Positions 34,661-45,085 of a stretch of 64,000 nt of DNA are shown here, one piece after another. Source of the stretch: Limanda limanda (Eukaryota; Chordata; Actinopteri; Pleuronectiformes; Pleuronectidae); the NCBI RefSeq assembly GCF_963576545.1, contig NC_083649.1:698637-762636 (forward strand), given 5' to 3'. Under the pieces are notes generated by a model that was given only the letters and a program-made list of their open reading frames with translations, was not told the origin of the DNA and searched no databases. How positions within the stretch are numbered: position 1 is the first letter of the stretch; each line of letters starts with the position of its first letter. The position numbers and the translations under genes are program-made.

Positions 34661-37600
34661 ACCTGTGTCCGTTCTGTGGATACTCGGGGGGTGAAGCCAG
34701 GTCGTCGGGCTCTGTCTCCGGCTGGCTGCTGTACTGACTGCTGTTCAGGTTCTTCAACACAAGTTTCTTGATACTCTTTCTGTGGAGAACACACACAGGT
34801 TTGTTCTGAGGCTCCACGCTGATCCAAACACCCGAAGCTTCTCTTCACGTGTGTTACCATGGCAACAGAACAGGCTGCCGGGTACCTGGGCACGAAGGCT
34901 CCGTTGGTGAGCGAGGGCTCGTCATCATCGAGGCCGTCGAAGAGCTGCGACTTGGAGGAGCCGGACGACGACAGCGATTTAGGGCGAACCCTGGTGGCGG
35001 GTCGGGGGGTCAGCTTGTAGTGGGTGGGTGTGGTCAGAGCCTTCTGGGCCGTGGGATTGGTTGGTTTCAGACGCTATGAAAAGAAAAAGAGGAGATGATG
35101 TGAATCTGTTTAAATCCGCAGAGCGACATAAGAGCAGCAGCTTCTGCGACCTCAGAGCGAACTCACCTCCTCTTTCTTCTTGGGGTCGGACAGCGGGTTC
35201 CTGAACAGCGGCGAGTCTCCGTACGGTGAATAGGCCAAAACGCTGAGCTGCTGCTGCAGCATGGCCTGCTGGGCCGCCGCCGCGCTGGGATCAGTGAGCG
35301 CTGCAGAAAGGAAGAACAACCAAATCACACACTGCCATCACCAGCACCAACACCTCACTATAAACACCAGAGTGAAAGTCAGAATGTGGTGAGTCTGTCT
35401 CACCGACTGGTTGCTGCGGAGCTCCGAATCCCATGGTGCTGGTTCCACTGTTGAACGCTGTCGCTCCGAACTGACCAATGGTTCCCAGCGTGGTTCCCAG
35501 TTTGTTCTGGTTGTTTCCGAACAGAGACGTCTGTCCTTGTCCTACTGCTGAATACACGCAGATGTGTTATAACAATGTTTGTGAGAACAGTCTGAAACCT
35601 GCCGTTTCAAAATAAATGATAAAAGTAGATTGTGTTAAGAAGAAATAATGAAAGATATCTGAAATGTTTTTCATTAATAAACAAAGATTTCTAAATATAA
35701 AACATTTTTCTCTGCTCCTCTCCTGCCACCATAGGTTATCAACTCATCTCACCCACTTTCATCACGATGAGGTAGAAGACTTCTTGACTTCCACGGCCAA
35801 AAGATTCAATGTTTTTAAATACTATGGTTTTTATTGTAGAACGATTTAAAGATTATTGTGCAAACAGAATCTCTCACAGGCAGTTAGTCTGTTTTAAGAC
35901 AGTTAGGTTCAGACCTTTCTTCTTGGTTTCATGTTGACGTCATGGTTGGTGTCTTACCTGCTCCAAAGCTGGTTCCCAGTCCAGCGCCCAGTCCACCAGT
36001 GGCCGGTTTGTTTCCAAACAGACTCCCTGCAGCCGGATTCGCTGCGAAACCTCCACCAACAAACAAGTGATCGGAGTTGATTGGTGCTGTTGCCATAGTT
36101 ACCTTCAGATGAACGTCAATACTTTTAACCATACCGTGTTGTCAACAAAGACTTCACTCACCAAAGGAAGAGGTGTTGGTTCCGGTTCCCAGCGTGAGAG
36201 CCGGCTTGTTGCCGAACAGTCCGGTGCCGGTGCCGAAGGAGGGAGCGCTGGTGGTGGTGGCGCCGAACCCGGCTGCTTTATTACCAAACAAGCTCTGCTG
36301 TTGGAGACGAGACAGGAAGAGTGAAAACAAACTTCTTTCCCTGTGTGTTCCACATCCTGAGACCATCAGGAAGTGACTCGCTCCAGTGGCCATCCCAGAA
36401 GTCACGATTTATAATCTATTACAGTTGAAGTCATTGGACACGGATGCAGTTTAATAGCTTCATCTTTTTATCATCCCCTTGTTTTGTTTCATCTAATTTT
36501 TTTTTATTTAATTGATATAGTGATTTGAATTTTTTTAACAGAGTTGTTTCATCCTGTTAATATCTGTTTATATTGAAGTCTTTGTTTAGCTTGTTTTTAT
36601 TGTTTTAACTTCTTGTTGATTATGACCCAGACAAAGAAACATGTGTTATTATCTGTTTCTGTTCTGACACTGGAAACAATCCCTGGTTTACTTTGTACCT
36701 GTGTGCCAACGTTTCCAAACCCGGTGTTGGTTTGTCCAAACATCCCAGTGCCCGTCCCGAAGCCTGCGGCGGTGCTGGTCTGAGCGGTGCCGAACAACCC
36801 CCCCGACTGAGGCGGTGCGGTGCTGCCAAACAAACCCTGCAGAGAGACACCAGACACGTTCCTCAGACAGAACACGTTGAGGCAACAGCTGATGCTTGAA
36901 ATATCCTTATTAAAGTAGATTTGCTTGTTTTTAAATGATGACGAGTGAGAGAAGCTGAATGACTCACCATGGTGCTGGTGTTGGCCTGGCCCATGGTGTT
37001 GGTGTTACCGAAGGAGAAGCCGGTGTTGGGCGCGGTGGTCGTCTGACCGAACGGCTTGAAGAGGCTGGCGGCCGGTTGCTGTGCCGGCTGAGTGAAGAGG
37101 CCGCTTGTGGGCGCACCAAACCCGCCGGGCGCCGCTACAGAGACGACAAACACATAGCGTCATTTCACCTGCTCTGATTTACACTAAGCTTCTATGGTGA
37201 CACCTTAAATCATTTCTACAAATAAATAGAAGCAGACATGAAGGGTTCTGATCCATGTGGCCAGACGCAGCTTCTGTGGTCGTCACTCACCTGCTCCGAA
37301 GGTGCCTTTGTTCTGTCCGAAGGAGAAGCTGGTGTTGGGCGCCGTGGAGCCAAACAGGCCGGTGGTGGCAGTGGGCGCGGCCGCGGGCGCATTGAACAAG
37401 CTGCTGGTCGCTGAGGCCATGGGATTGGTCTGTCCTTTCCTGCCCGCCGTGTAGTCCTCAAATCTCAACTCCTGCAGAGAAACAGGAGAGACAACAAATC
37501 CGATCATCAACAGAGACGGGTTCAGACCTTTATCAATATGTGTGTGGATGTTTGCTGATATGAAAACTTGTGTTTTACAGAATAAACAAACAGTGAATTT

Positions 37601-40189
37601 ATGTTGATGTCTTATGTTAAAGATTTGTATTTTCTGCATTCAAATTCTATATTTGGTTGCATTTGTTTTTTCTTTGTATTTATAATAAAGTTTAAATATA
37701 AATATCAAAGCTCAATTACACTTTTTGTGTTTGAGAACGTCATCTCAGGAATCACAAACACATTTTAAATGCATATATATAGGTATTATGAAACTTATTA
37801 GCCCCCAATATCGATATCGGCACAAAAAGGTCACTCAAACAAATCGCTTGAACCAGTTCACGCAGATTATCCAATTGATGGTTTTCTCTGAATCCTGCAT
37901 GGACGTTAACAGGAGAGCTCCATCAAATCAAACCTGCCCAGCCACGAGTCACTAACACAAGCAGCTGATGAACTCGTCTGGTGTCCACTCACCTCCAGGG
38001 ACTTGTTCTCGTACTCCTTCATGGCCGTGATGCACTGGTGTTTGGTGTTGATGCTCGTGGTCACACCAGCTTTCACCATCGTGTCATTTCCTATTGGAGG
38101 CTGAATGGGAACAAAGATCTGTTAACGCTCTGTTCACTCTTTTACAAACAAGAAACATACAGATTGTAAACTGTTAAACTTGTATTTCATTGTGAGGACA
38201 TTAGCATCTGTAACTGCAGATCCGTTTGAAGCTTCATTTTAAATACTTTTGTTCATTCATAGTATGAAACATTTTCAGATCCTGGAAATGTTTCTCCATC
38301 ATCTATACATTTATCCGGACCCTCATTCATTCTGGACTTCCTCCTCAGTCTTGCCTTGTTTTTCCAAGGTGAACACAGACGATTAAGTTAGTGGTATAAA
38401 CCAGAGTCACAGATTCAGAACAGGTTCCTTGTCGTCGCATCAGATTTACTCACATTGAATTTCACGGTTGTTCCCGGCTGCTGTGCTGCGGGGAACCCGG
38501 CGCCTCCGAACAGAGAGTTGGCTCCACCGAACGGGTTTGAGGCGGTGTTGGTGGATCCGAAGAGCCCGCCGCCGCTGCTGGTGCTCGTCGCGAAGCCTGG
38601 ACGACAGAAGAGAGGCCAGAATAACTTAACCAAATGTCAACTGGACATTAAACCTGTCGGCTGTTCTCTGATGTCTTGATTTATCAGCAGAATCTTTTAT
38701 CTGCAACATTTCAGGCAGCGAGACGCTGCATTTCAGCGACAGTCTGTGAAAACACCCGTGTTCCTGAGCAACACAACGGAAACTGGACTCGCTTGAGGCT
38801 CATGGAGAAGATCTACCCCTCGTCTTCTTCAGTTCAGACTGAACAGAGAAACTTGTCTTGTTTTATTCAGGCAAACACTTATTACATTTCAGATCCATAA
38901 CGTAAACATCACATTAGTGTCGGTGCATAATAATGAATCATGAAATGCACCCTGGGTATAAAGGAACAGAAGAAATTGGATGAATTGAACTGTTTACAAA
39001 GGTCAAACTTTTAAACCAGCAAGAATCTCGGTTGCTTTCTGGTTTCTGAATTTCATCCGTTGCATCAGTCGAGTGACAGGTTGTCATGACGATTTCCTCT
39101 GAATAAGTAAAGTCACCCCTTAAAAAAGGTGTGAATTGTTAACCGCAGCAATGACTCACTTCCAAAAGATGTGGGTTTGTTGGCACTGAAGGCATTATTC
39201 TGCTGGGAGAAGAGTCCGGTGCTGGTGCCGGTTCCCGTGTTGCCAAACAAGCTGGTGGAGGTTCCGCTCGCTGCACCGAAGCCGAAGCCGGTGCTCGGTG
39301 CGGACGCCGCTGGTTGAGTGAACGTACTCGATCCAAACAGACCGCCTGCGGGAAAGAGACAGGAGCAGATTAAAGTTCATTAACACGTCTTTAAAACAAG
39401 TTCTACAATTTAAAACTTTATTTGTGCAGAACATTTCAACAAATAGTCTTCAGGAGTTGTTCAAGTGTAAATCCGCAACTGGGCTCAGTTGAGTTTAACT
39501 CAGACCAAACTGGGAATCTTCAGATATGTTTCAACGAGGCAACACAAAGCACTTTAAATAAAGAAATGTCACTAAAACGTGGAGAAAATGAGACAAGAGC
39601 TGACAAACCAGGTTTATTCTGTGTGGAACCAAACAGTCCTCCAGTGTTGGTGGTGGTCCCGAACGTAGAAGCCCCAAATCCTCCTGCCGCCCCAAAGCCT
39701 GTGTCTGCAGATAAACAGTTCACGCGACGGTTTGACACGACACTGAGTGACGCTTTAAATCACCGGAAATAAAAACAGAAGCTTTCTCCCACTGCTCCCA
39801 CAGGTAGAGCTGATTCACATCACCATCACCGGGTTGTGGGGGGTTTTCTGTTTGTGAATCAGACTTCACTGATTGAAATAAAACACCCACCTCCGTTCAT
39901 CCCAAATATTTTATAATTACAGTTATTCAGACAATTATCTGATTTTATAAGCCAAGTGCGTTTTTGGTTTGGTTCGATTTGGTGTTTTTACTTCCTATGC
40001 TTCACAGCTTCATGTGGAAACCATCTTTTAGATGGTCTGTGAGAAAGCGCTGCACCTAAGGCTGCTGTGGGTTGGAATTAAATCAAGTTATTAGAAATAA
40101 GGAAACTTACTTTGTTGTCCGAAGGTGGACGAGTTGCCGAATCCCCCCGTTCCTCCACCGAAGGGGGTCCCGAATGACTTGTTGAACAT
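17508..40189 (-). CDS. nup98: Nuclear pore complex protein Nup98-Nup96 precursor, 34 coding exons
   Basis: Coding exons (high to low): 40189-40111, 39704-39609, 39345-39160, 38596-38454, 38100-37993, 37471-37291, 37134-36968, 36836-36699, 36294-36162, 36050-35958, 35544-35404, 35300-35167, 35073-34885, 34780-34663, 34052-33872, 33679-33580, 32998-32885, 32777-32639, 32542-32365, 32281-32120, 30826-30593, 29842-29713, 26113-25872, 25495-25311, 25225-24990, 24853-24578, 24483-24326, 23472-23332, 23219-23068, 21554-21333, 19908-19667, 19590-19436, 18653-18542, 17708-17508. Sum about 5.46 kb, about 1,800 residues, close to human NUP98. It begins [13 protein letters not shown]. The N-terminal half has GLFG/FG repeats and a GLEBS motif, the middle an autoproteolytic domain, the C-terminal half is Nup96, ending near [19 protein letters not shown]. 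Known role: cleavage gives mobile Nup98 (FG transport barrier, RAE1 binding) and the Nup107-160 scaffold subunit Nup96. Some edges may be off by a few bases. Confidence 0.95.
17712..18400. repeat. GGGAGGA-type polypurine array in the last NUP98 intron
   Basis: About 690 bp of irregular ggagggaggaggga units including a (ggga)n run near 17900-17935. On the transcribed sense it is C/U-only and runs straight into the final exon acceptor (gtgcag at 17709-17714). ORFs on both strands here are spurious. Confidence 0.95.
18892..19430. repeat. 10 bp (agagacacac) array in NUP98 intron
   Basis: About 54 copies of a 10 bp unit agagacacac with agacagacac variants. It starts at the donor of the exon ending 19436: the intron opens gtcgtgtgtctgtctgtgtg, so the array is only about 5 bp away from the splice site. 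Confidence 0.95.
19943..20730. repeat. 16 bp (ggaggtccagggccga) array in NUP98 intron
   Basis: About 48 copies of a GC-rich 16 bp unit with ccaggagg and cctccagg variants, between the exon at 19908 and the exon at 21333. Long ORFs on both strands (for example 19677-20825) result from it. Confidence 0.95.
20760..21206 (+). mobile_element. Possible non-LTR retrotransposon 3' tail
   Basis: AT-rich sequence ends in caagtgaatttccccgttgt followed by a gtggataaataaag tail and an aatctaatctaag end. In fish such gaatttccc...aataaag endings with a short terminal repeat are common for LINE/SINE 3' ends. The family assignment is from memory and there is no coding part. Confidence 0.35.
21565..22998. repeat. 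12-13 bp (ggggacacacag) array in NUP98 intron
   Basis: About 115 copies of units such as gggggacacgcag, ggggacacacag and ggaggacacgcag, with interspersed gacatgagg variants forming longer blocks. It abuts the acceptor of exon 21554-21333: the sense intron ends gtccccctgcag, a one-base variant of the array unit. ORFs of up to 671 codons in this interval are by-products. Confidence 0.95.
23521..24201. mobile_element. Non-autonomous hAT-like element in NUP98 intron
   Basis: Ends are tagggacgtcacc at 23521 and gtgacccccctagc read back as taggggggtcac at 24201. They are flanked by gctggagg (23513-23520) and gctggaag (24202-24209), an 8 bp duplication with one mismatch. Length 681 bp, no transposase. 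It carries a nested 180 bp MITE. Confidence 0.6.
23782..23961. mobile_element. 180 bp MITE with acgccgggtttacaccgga ends
   Basis: Inverted termini acgccgggtttacaccgga and tccggtgtaaacccggcgt are perfect over 19 bp, and further imperfect pairing occurs inside (gctgaagcg / cgcttcagcg). It sits inside the hAT-like element. No clean target duplication is seen. A related fragment occurs at about 61216. Confidence 0.8.
26113..26281. repeat. Purine-rich short array next to a NUP98 exon
   Basis: Runs of agagagac (8 bp) and gggaga (6 bp) begin directly at the acceptor of the exon 26113-25872 (sense ctctctctcag). They precede the long 15 bp array. Confidence 0.9.
26325..29712. repeat. 15 bp minisatellite, about 225 copies, in NUP98 intron
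   Basis: About 3.39 kb of head-to-tail cagcaggttgtgtac. Nearly all units are identical except for the last two bases, which are AC, AT or GT (a single GC near 27768). A few 13 bp units near 29148-29670 shift the register. All three + frames are open for over 1,100 codons because the unit length is a multiple of 3 and has no stop; these are not genes. The array meets the donor of exon 29842-29713, whose intron starts gtacacaacctgctg, i.e. an array unit. Confidence 0.98.
29849..30545. repeat. 9 bp (gacacaggg/gacacagag/gtcacaggg) array in NUP98 intron
   Basis: About 77 units of 9 bp with three main variants. The array runs right up to the acceptor of exon 29842 (sense ends gtgtcctcag). A block of about 130 bp (roughly 30130-30260) is repeated almost exactly at 30265-30395, so higher-order duplication is visible. 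Confidence 0.95.
30860..31675. other. NUP98 intron interior, nothing recognised
   Basis: AT-rich non-coding sequence between coding exons at 30826 and 32120. No element ends or ORFs of note. Confidence 0.5.
31676..31960. repeat. Dispersed repeat, copy B (inverted relative to copy A)
   Basis: Its reverse complement matches 6780-7080 in blocks. These include the gatcgccccctggtggc end and the paired segments gattgacagctgac and ggattggttgag. It lies in a NUP98 intron. The family was not named. Confidence 0.6.
32120..32998 (-). other. NUP98 autoproteolytic domain and cleavage site
   Basis: Exons 32998-32885, 32777-32639 and 32542-32365 encode the domain from [15 protein letters not shown] to TETGSWVFE. 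The next exon starts [15 protein letters not shown]. The HFS tripeptide matches the known self-cleavage site, with cut between F and S; the residue before H is A here against S in mammals. The cleavage residues are therefore kept, and Nup98 and Nup96 should be made as separate proteins. Confidence 0.9.
34085..34615 (+). mobile_element. Decayed L2-type LINE fragment in NUP98 intron
   Basis: Conceptual fragments on + resemble the RT region of the LINE at 53.6-57.9 kb. These are VIKPLL-like and LDPEA-like pieces at about 34350-34400, and [18 protein letters not shown] at 34545-34605, matching [18 protein letters not shown]. Frames are broken. The fragment ends at the (GT)n run just before the exon 34780-34663 donor. 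Confidence 0.65.
34620..34659. repeat. (GT)n microsatellite beside a NUP98 donor site
   Basis: About 20 gt dinucleotides run into the donor of exon 34780-34663 (sense cacag then gtgcacacacac). Only about 3 bp separate the repeat from the splice site. Confidence 0.95.
37291..38596 (-). other. NUP98 GLEBS (RAE1/GLE2-binding) coding region
   Basis: Exons 38596-38454, 38100-37993 and 37471-37291 encode TTVKFN, then [15 protein letters not shown], then [20 protein letters not shown] and [13 protein letters not shown]. This is close to the vertebrate GLEBS segment that binds RAE1. FG repeats flank it on both sides. Confidence 0.9.
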
Positions 40190-40703
40190 CTTGCCCGGTT
40201 AACAGGACGGCACCTAGTCTTCTGCCTGGAGACAAACATCAACTTTATTCTCCTGCAGCCTCCTGGTGAAATGTCTGTAACATGTCAGAGTGAGTCCACG
40301 TCCGGAAGCTTCCCAGTGAGCGAGTGGACATAGTTCAAAATGAACAACTGACACAGATATATCAGACCATAAATAATGTACAAAAAAATACTTTTTTAAA
40401 AAACGTTTAAATTATATAAACTGAACTAGTTTGTTTAGCTTTGAACAATCTCAAAAGATATTTGCACCGAAAACCAAAACTCCTCTAATCTCATAAACTA
40501 AATAATCTCAATGCGCCCCTCACCTTTAAATAAACAAGTCCTTAAGGAATTTGTTTGCATTGAAGTAGAAGTAAAATGGAAATACTTGAGTTAAGTACAA
40601 ATACCTCGAAACCGAACTAAAGTACGTGTGTTAATAACGTGTCTGAGCAGCTGAGTCCTTGTCACCGAATCAAGAGGAAATCAGACACGTGAAGTTTGAA
40701 CTG

Positions 40704-40796
40704 GGCTCGGGTCCGAGGAGAAGTTCTGCTCCTCGGACCCGAGGAGAAGTTCTGCTCCTCGGGTCCGAGGAGAAGTTCTGCTCCTCGGGTCCGAGT
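40704..40796. repeat. Tandem self-complementary units in NUP98 intron 1
   Basis: Three to four copies of a roughly 28 bp block in which gtccgaggag and ctcctcggac are inverted around aagttctg. Each copy could form a hairpin, and copies can pair with one another. Confidence 0.85.
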
Positions 40797-40903
40797 CGTT
40801 ACTGAACTCCAGGTGTAGCGAGCTGTGTCGTCAGAGACCCGTCCACCCCAACACACCGTAACCACCAGGGGGCGGAGCCAGCTGAGACACACAACCGGGG
40901 TCC

Positions 40904-41104
40904 ACTTTAACTGCTGGTATGGTGTCTTAATTCCAGATGTTGATGGTCGGTTGAAGATTCGTCCTTTTCACAAACCGTGCGTGTGTGTGTGTGTGTGTGT
41001 GTGGTGCAGTGATTTACTGGCGGTGTCGTTAATAAACATCAAACACAACCCCATCACGTGTTAATGAGACGTGTCTGCGTGACGTTGAAACAACAATATC
41101 AAAT
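40904..41104 (+). repeat. Long inverted repeat in NUP98 intron 1, left arm
   Basis: This arm pairs with 41432-41655. Shared blocks include actttaactg, ccagatgttgatggtcgg, cacaaaccgt followed by a GT run, and aaccccatcacgtgttaat. About 330 bp separates the arms. Confidence 0.8.
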
Positions 41105-41431
41105 AATAGATCCCTTATAAAAAAACTTGAAAGGATTGGAAACGACGTGAAGTGAAGGAGCTTCAGATTTGCCTCGTCACACACGTCATGTTGACAACAC
41201 ACTTCACACACATCATCTGTGGATTACACACAATCACTTGCATTACACAAACCACGACACACAAGCCAGAGCGTTTGATGTCATCAGACTGGAGCTCGTC
41301 CAGGTGAAGCAGCGAACGTCACAGCGGCTCGGTGGCGTCATCAGCTCGTCATCAGCTCGTCATGAGGTCGTCATGAGGTCGTCAGGCCAGAAGCTCATTC
41401 ACTTCACACGTCACGTTTTTTACACGATATC

Positions 41432-41655
41432 TAGTATTTGATATTGTTGACACGTCACATTAACACGTGATGGGGTTTTGTTTGATTTTAACGACACCTT
41501 CAGTAGATCACCGCACACACACACACACAAACACACAAACACACAAACAAACACACAAACACACAAACACAAACACACACACACACGGTTTGTGAAGCGG
41601 ACTAATCAGCGACCGACCATCAACATCTGGGATAAAGACATCACCAGTTAAAGTT
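41432..41655 (-). repeat. Long inverted repeat in NUP98 intron 1, right arm
   Basis: Reverse complement of the left arm at 40904-41104, diverged by substitutions and a longer CA run (about 41512-41585). Confidence 0.8.
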
Positions 41656-41816
41656 AGCAGAATCACTTCCGCTCCTGCTAACAACACGTTAGCTCCGCAA
41701 ACACAACTCACACCCGAGGCATTAGTCACACAACTCTCGCCTCTCACACACACAGTGAGCATGTATATACACGCAGGCACGCACACACACAAGGAGCCTA
41801 TTATCGGACACTCACC

Positions 41817-42110
41817 GCCGCTCTGACACTGTTAGCTGTCAGGCTAGCGTTAGCCTGCTAGCTCCGCTGCTAGCTCCGATGCTAGCTCCGGCGCTAGCTC
41901 GGTAGCTCGGCTCGGCGGACGGGCAGCGAGCGGGTGACTCCGCGGCGGCCTCGCTTCTCCTCCAGCGGTGAACGCGACGCGACGCGGTGTCTGCGCAGAG
42001 ATTCGAACACTGACGCGTTTTAACGGAACATCGGGAACATGCGAAGCTTCGAGTCAGCGAGGGAAAACCGTCTGCGCACTGTCTGACGTCACACGGCTGC
42101 TTCTTCTACG
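41817..42110 (-). promoter_or_regulatory. NUP98 non-coding first exon and promoter
   Basis: A donor (gcggcg then gtgagtgtcc on -) at about 41816 marks the end of a 5'UTR exon; it would join the exon starting at 40225. Upstream the DNA is CpG-rich and carries a perfect CRE, tgacgtca, at 42084-42091. There is no TATA box. The start site is not fixed by the sequence. Confidence 0.6.
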
Positions 42111-42964
42111 CTTCCCGGCAGCTGGTGTCCACTGAGACTCACTACTGCCACCTACCGGATTTCACATGGTGCGACACTCCTGATCACACCTTTATTTGAT
42201 CAACTTTATTCACATTTTCATTCGTTTTGGAACAAAATCAAAAACTGAAAAACACGATCAAGGTTAAAAATACTAAACTAAAAGACTGTATGTGCATAAA
42301 AAATAACAACTACCAACTGTACAAGGAGCCTCCTCCTTGCTTCTCACTTATCTCACAACTAATTTTTAAAATGTCAAAAGCTTTTTCATTTACTCCTTGT
42401 ATTTTATTACAGAGATGATGATACATCACATGTTTTAAAAGCAGGATTACATCAAAAGCCCGGAGTGGGGCACGGCACAGGGTACTTAGTAAACTTTGAG
42501 TCCAGATCAAGGATTGTTTCTCACTTTCGTCAACAAAGTGAAAAAAGAGTTCAACATATTCACAGATTTCTCTCAGAACAATTCATATTCATTGCGATGA
42601 TATTTATGTTTGTGTAATCTGGTGCAGATCTGAATAAAATTCCTGAGCTAGTGAATTTAAATGTGTTTTCATAAGGAGCCTGTCGGGCCTTGGCAGAGCG
42701 ATGGGACATTCCCGGTTCTCATCATTCCTATCAATAATGATAACATTTTACTTTCAAATTTAGCTTTTCATCAAAACTGAAAAAGAGTGTATTAAAGTAT
42801 TTTGCTCCTGGAACTATCCGGTGCTGGATCCGGTGCATCCTGTCCCCTTGGCTGTGCACGTTCACTGTGGACACAAGCTTCTGCTTGGATTCATTAGACT
42901 AGTGACTGATTGAGTTTATTTACTTTAGCTGCATCTAATTCACATAAATCTCAACCTTAAGATG
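42111..42964. other. Intergenic, nothing recognised
   Basis: AT-rich DNA between the NUP98 promoter and the left end of the long-TIR element. No conserved ORF. Confidence 0.5.
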
Positions 42965-43918
42965 TCAGAGTAAGGGCATTTTAGCAGATATTTGACCAAT
43001 CTGGGAAGTAAATCCTTACCAAGAAATTTCTTCACAATTGTGTTTAGGAAGGTGTGTAACATCATGTCTTAAAATGTTGAAATTCAACTCCCGTGGGAAA
43101 CCTCCTAAAAAATTGCTTAAAGTTCGGGTACCTGTAACCGATTTTTGAAAAATCGAAAATGTTAAATTTGGCTTTAAGTAACTTGTGAGGGGTCAAACTA
43201 GGGGTTTTTCATGATTCTGAGTTGATTGCAAGCATTAGTTTTTCACCAAAACCACTCCTTAGTGCAAAAACAGCCACCCCCACTTTTCCCACTCACTGCA
43301 TTTTCAGCCATTATTCACGAATAAAGGGTTCCAAACCCCCCAGCCTCCCCAAAAACAATAAAAAATAAAAATAACCCATTTAACACCATGAAAAATTCTA
43401 TCTTTTTTCTATTTGTCTAAAGCAATAGCCTCATGGAAAGGTAATAATTGTCAGGGCAGCATTAGTTTTTCACCAAAACTGCTCCTTAGTGGAAAAACAG
43501 ACATTTGAATTTGAAAAGTAGCGTTATTCGTTTATTTCAGTATCTTGCATAATACTGATCCACTCTGCCACACGCTTCATGTGTCAATGTCTGAGTCTTC
43601 TCCAAACTGAACATCATCATGAACACAATTCTTGCACGTAATGCCTTTGCAAACACATGCCGAGATACACTTGACATCATTCTTTTTGCAGCTGCACCGG
43701 CGGTCGCTGCAATCTCCATTGCAATTGCAGACTGTGAACTGAAGAAGCTCCTCAGGAGCCATGGGGTCTAGTGTTGGAACTGGCTCATATCCCTGAACAC
43801 CTAGTGTCCACCCGTAGTCACTAGGGTCCAAAGACATGCTCTTAAGAAGGATCCAGTCCCGGGTTTGTATATATGCACGGAGAGAGTGCTGTGCAGCTGC
43901 ACCCTCTGTTGGAGACAG

Positions 43919-43946
43919 GGTTAGGGTTAGGTTAGGGTTAGGGTTA
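43919..43946 (+). repeat. Telomere-like (ttaggg)n run
   Basis: Four to five imperfect ttaggg units (gttagggttaggttagggtt) lie inside the CXC reading frame, giving NPNPNLTLTL. It is short and could be replication slippage or a scar of end repair. Confidence 0.85.
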
Positions 43947-43984
43947 AAACTTTTAAAGGTTTCCTTGTAAGCAGGCAAAGTTTC

Positions 43985-44107
43985 GAGTTGCTTCATGAGT
44001 TGACAGTACAGCCGTGCCCCCTTGGCGTATTGGTGATGCCCCGCAGCTGCAAAGATGTCTAGCATCCTGGTGACAATGCAGGACAGGTGCCCATTGTGGT
44101 CTGCAAG
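43985..44107 (-). repeat. Inverted internal duplication, copy 1
   Basis: About 120 bp encoding TRMLDIFAAAGHHQYAKG on -. The same segment recurs in opposite orientation at 44965-45066, lacking about 15 bp (the part near tgtcctgcattgtca). Confidence 0.85.
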
Positions 44108-44964
44108 CCGTTCAGTTCTGATGAAGATCTTGATGACATCTACCATGTAGTGGTACTGCACCCAGAGTGCAGGCGTTCTTCCTCCTTTGGCAAGTCTTTT
44201 GAAGATTTCTTCAAACCTCCGTTCAAACACTATAACAACTGGATCTGTGTGTCTGGCTCCCATTTTCCCATCGGCTACCTTCTCCATCAAGGTCCTCATT
44301 TCACCAAGCTCCTCCTCAGTGAAGGCATGTTTCATGATGTTTCATGATGTGCTGATAGATGGCTGCATCAATTAGGAGGTGAGCACGGATTGCCTTGTCA
44401 AAACATCCTCCATCCAGGATGTGGTTGGCTGTCGTACTCCCTGGATAGATCAGCTGGATCAGCTCTAGTAGTCCAGAATCCTCCATGATATTACCCAAGG
44501 ATCCAAGTTAGGACTTTAGCAGGTGAAATCCACCCAACCTTGGAATGATGGGTAGATTTGCCTGGTTTATGATGTCCACAGCTTTGAGCCAGATTAGGAG
44601 ATTGAACGTCACTATAGTGACTTTGTCTTCAGAGAGCCGCATGCACTCTTTGAGAGCGGTGAAGATGGAGTTGTGGTCATTAGGGTCACCTTCGATGACT
44701 GGGAGGAAGTCGATCAGCGTGCTCTGCTTGGCATCATCTGCATGGATACGTTTCATCCAGCCATTCCAGTTGGACTGTGAGAAATCAGGATCCTGTGCTT
44801 TGATCACCCACCCTGCTGCCCAGAGTGTATCGCCCGGAGTGAGGAGTGGCTGGTCTTGTGTTACAAAGGAGGAGAGCTCAGCGATGGGAAGAAATGTGAT
44901 GATGTTTATTCCAGTCTGTTTTCTGTTGGTGAATGGAAGAATCTTCACTTCTTGCAGTGGCTTG

Positions 44965-45066
44965 CAGACCACAATGGGCACCAGGATGCTAGACATCTTT
45001 GCAGCTGCGGGGCATCACCAATACGCCAAGGGGGCACGGCTGTACTGTCAACTCATGAAGCAACTT
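44965..45066 (+). repeat. Inverted internal duplication, copy 2
   Basis: Reverse-oriented copy of 43985-44107, ending about 20 bp before the Tc1 insertion. It replaces the expected upstream part of the CXC gene, which suggests a fold-back rearrangement. Confidence 0.85.
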
Positions 45067-45085
45067 CATGCCATTTATAAACATA

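Larger units (their letters stand above)
43577..44996 (-). pseudogene. CXC (tesmin/TSO1-like) domain protein of the long-TIR element, broken
   Basis: Read on - from 44996: an N-terminal part, then RLGGFHLLKS, an in-frame stop at 44508-44510, then LGSLGNIMEDSGLLEL... A 10 bp tandem duplication (tttcatgatg twice, near 44333-44352) shifts the frame before KHAFTEEELGEM. The C-terminus has a cysteine cluster, CNCNGDCSDRRCSCKKN then ACVCKGITCKNC, typical of CXC DNA-binding repeats. Multi-copy proteins of this layout (GGFH...GSLG...ARHTDP... CXC) occur in mobile-element-linked genes of invertebrates and fish; this is recollection, no family name is claimed. A TTAGGG-like run at 43920-43945 sits inside the frame. 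The gene is clearly non-functional here. Confidence 0.6.

Noticed and set aside
43577..44335. Treating this 252-codon frame as an intact host CXC gene
   Set aside because: The upstream part has an in-frame stop and a 10 bp duplication, and the whole gene lies within inverted repeats of an element.
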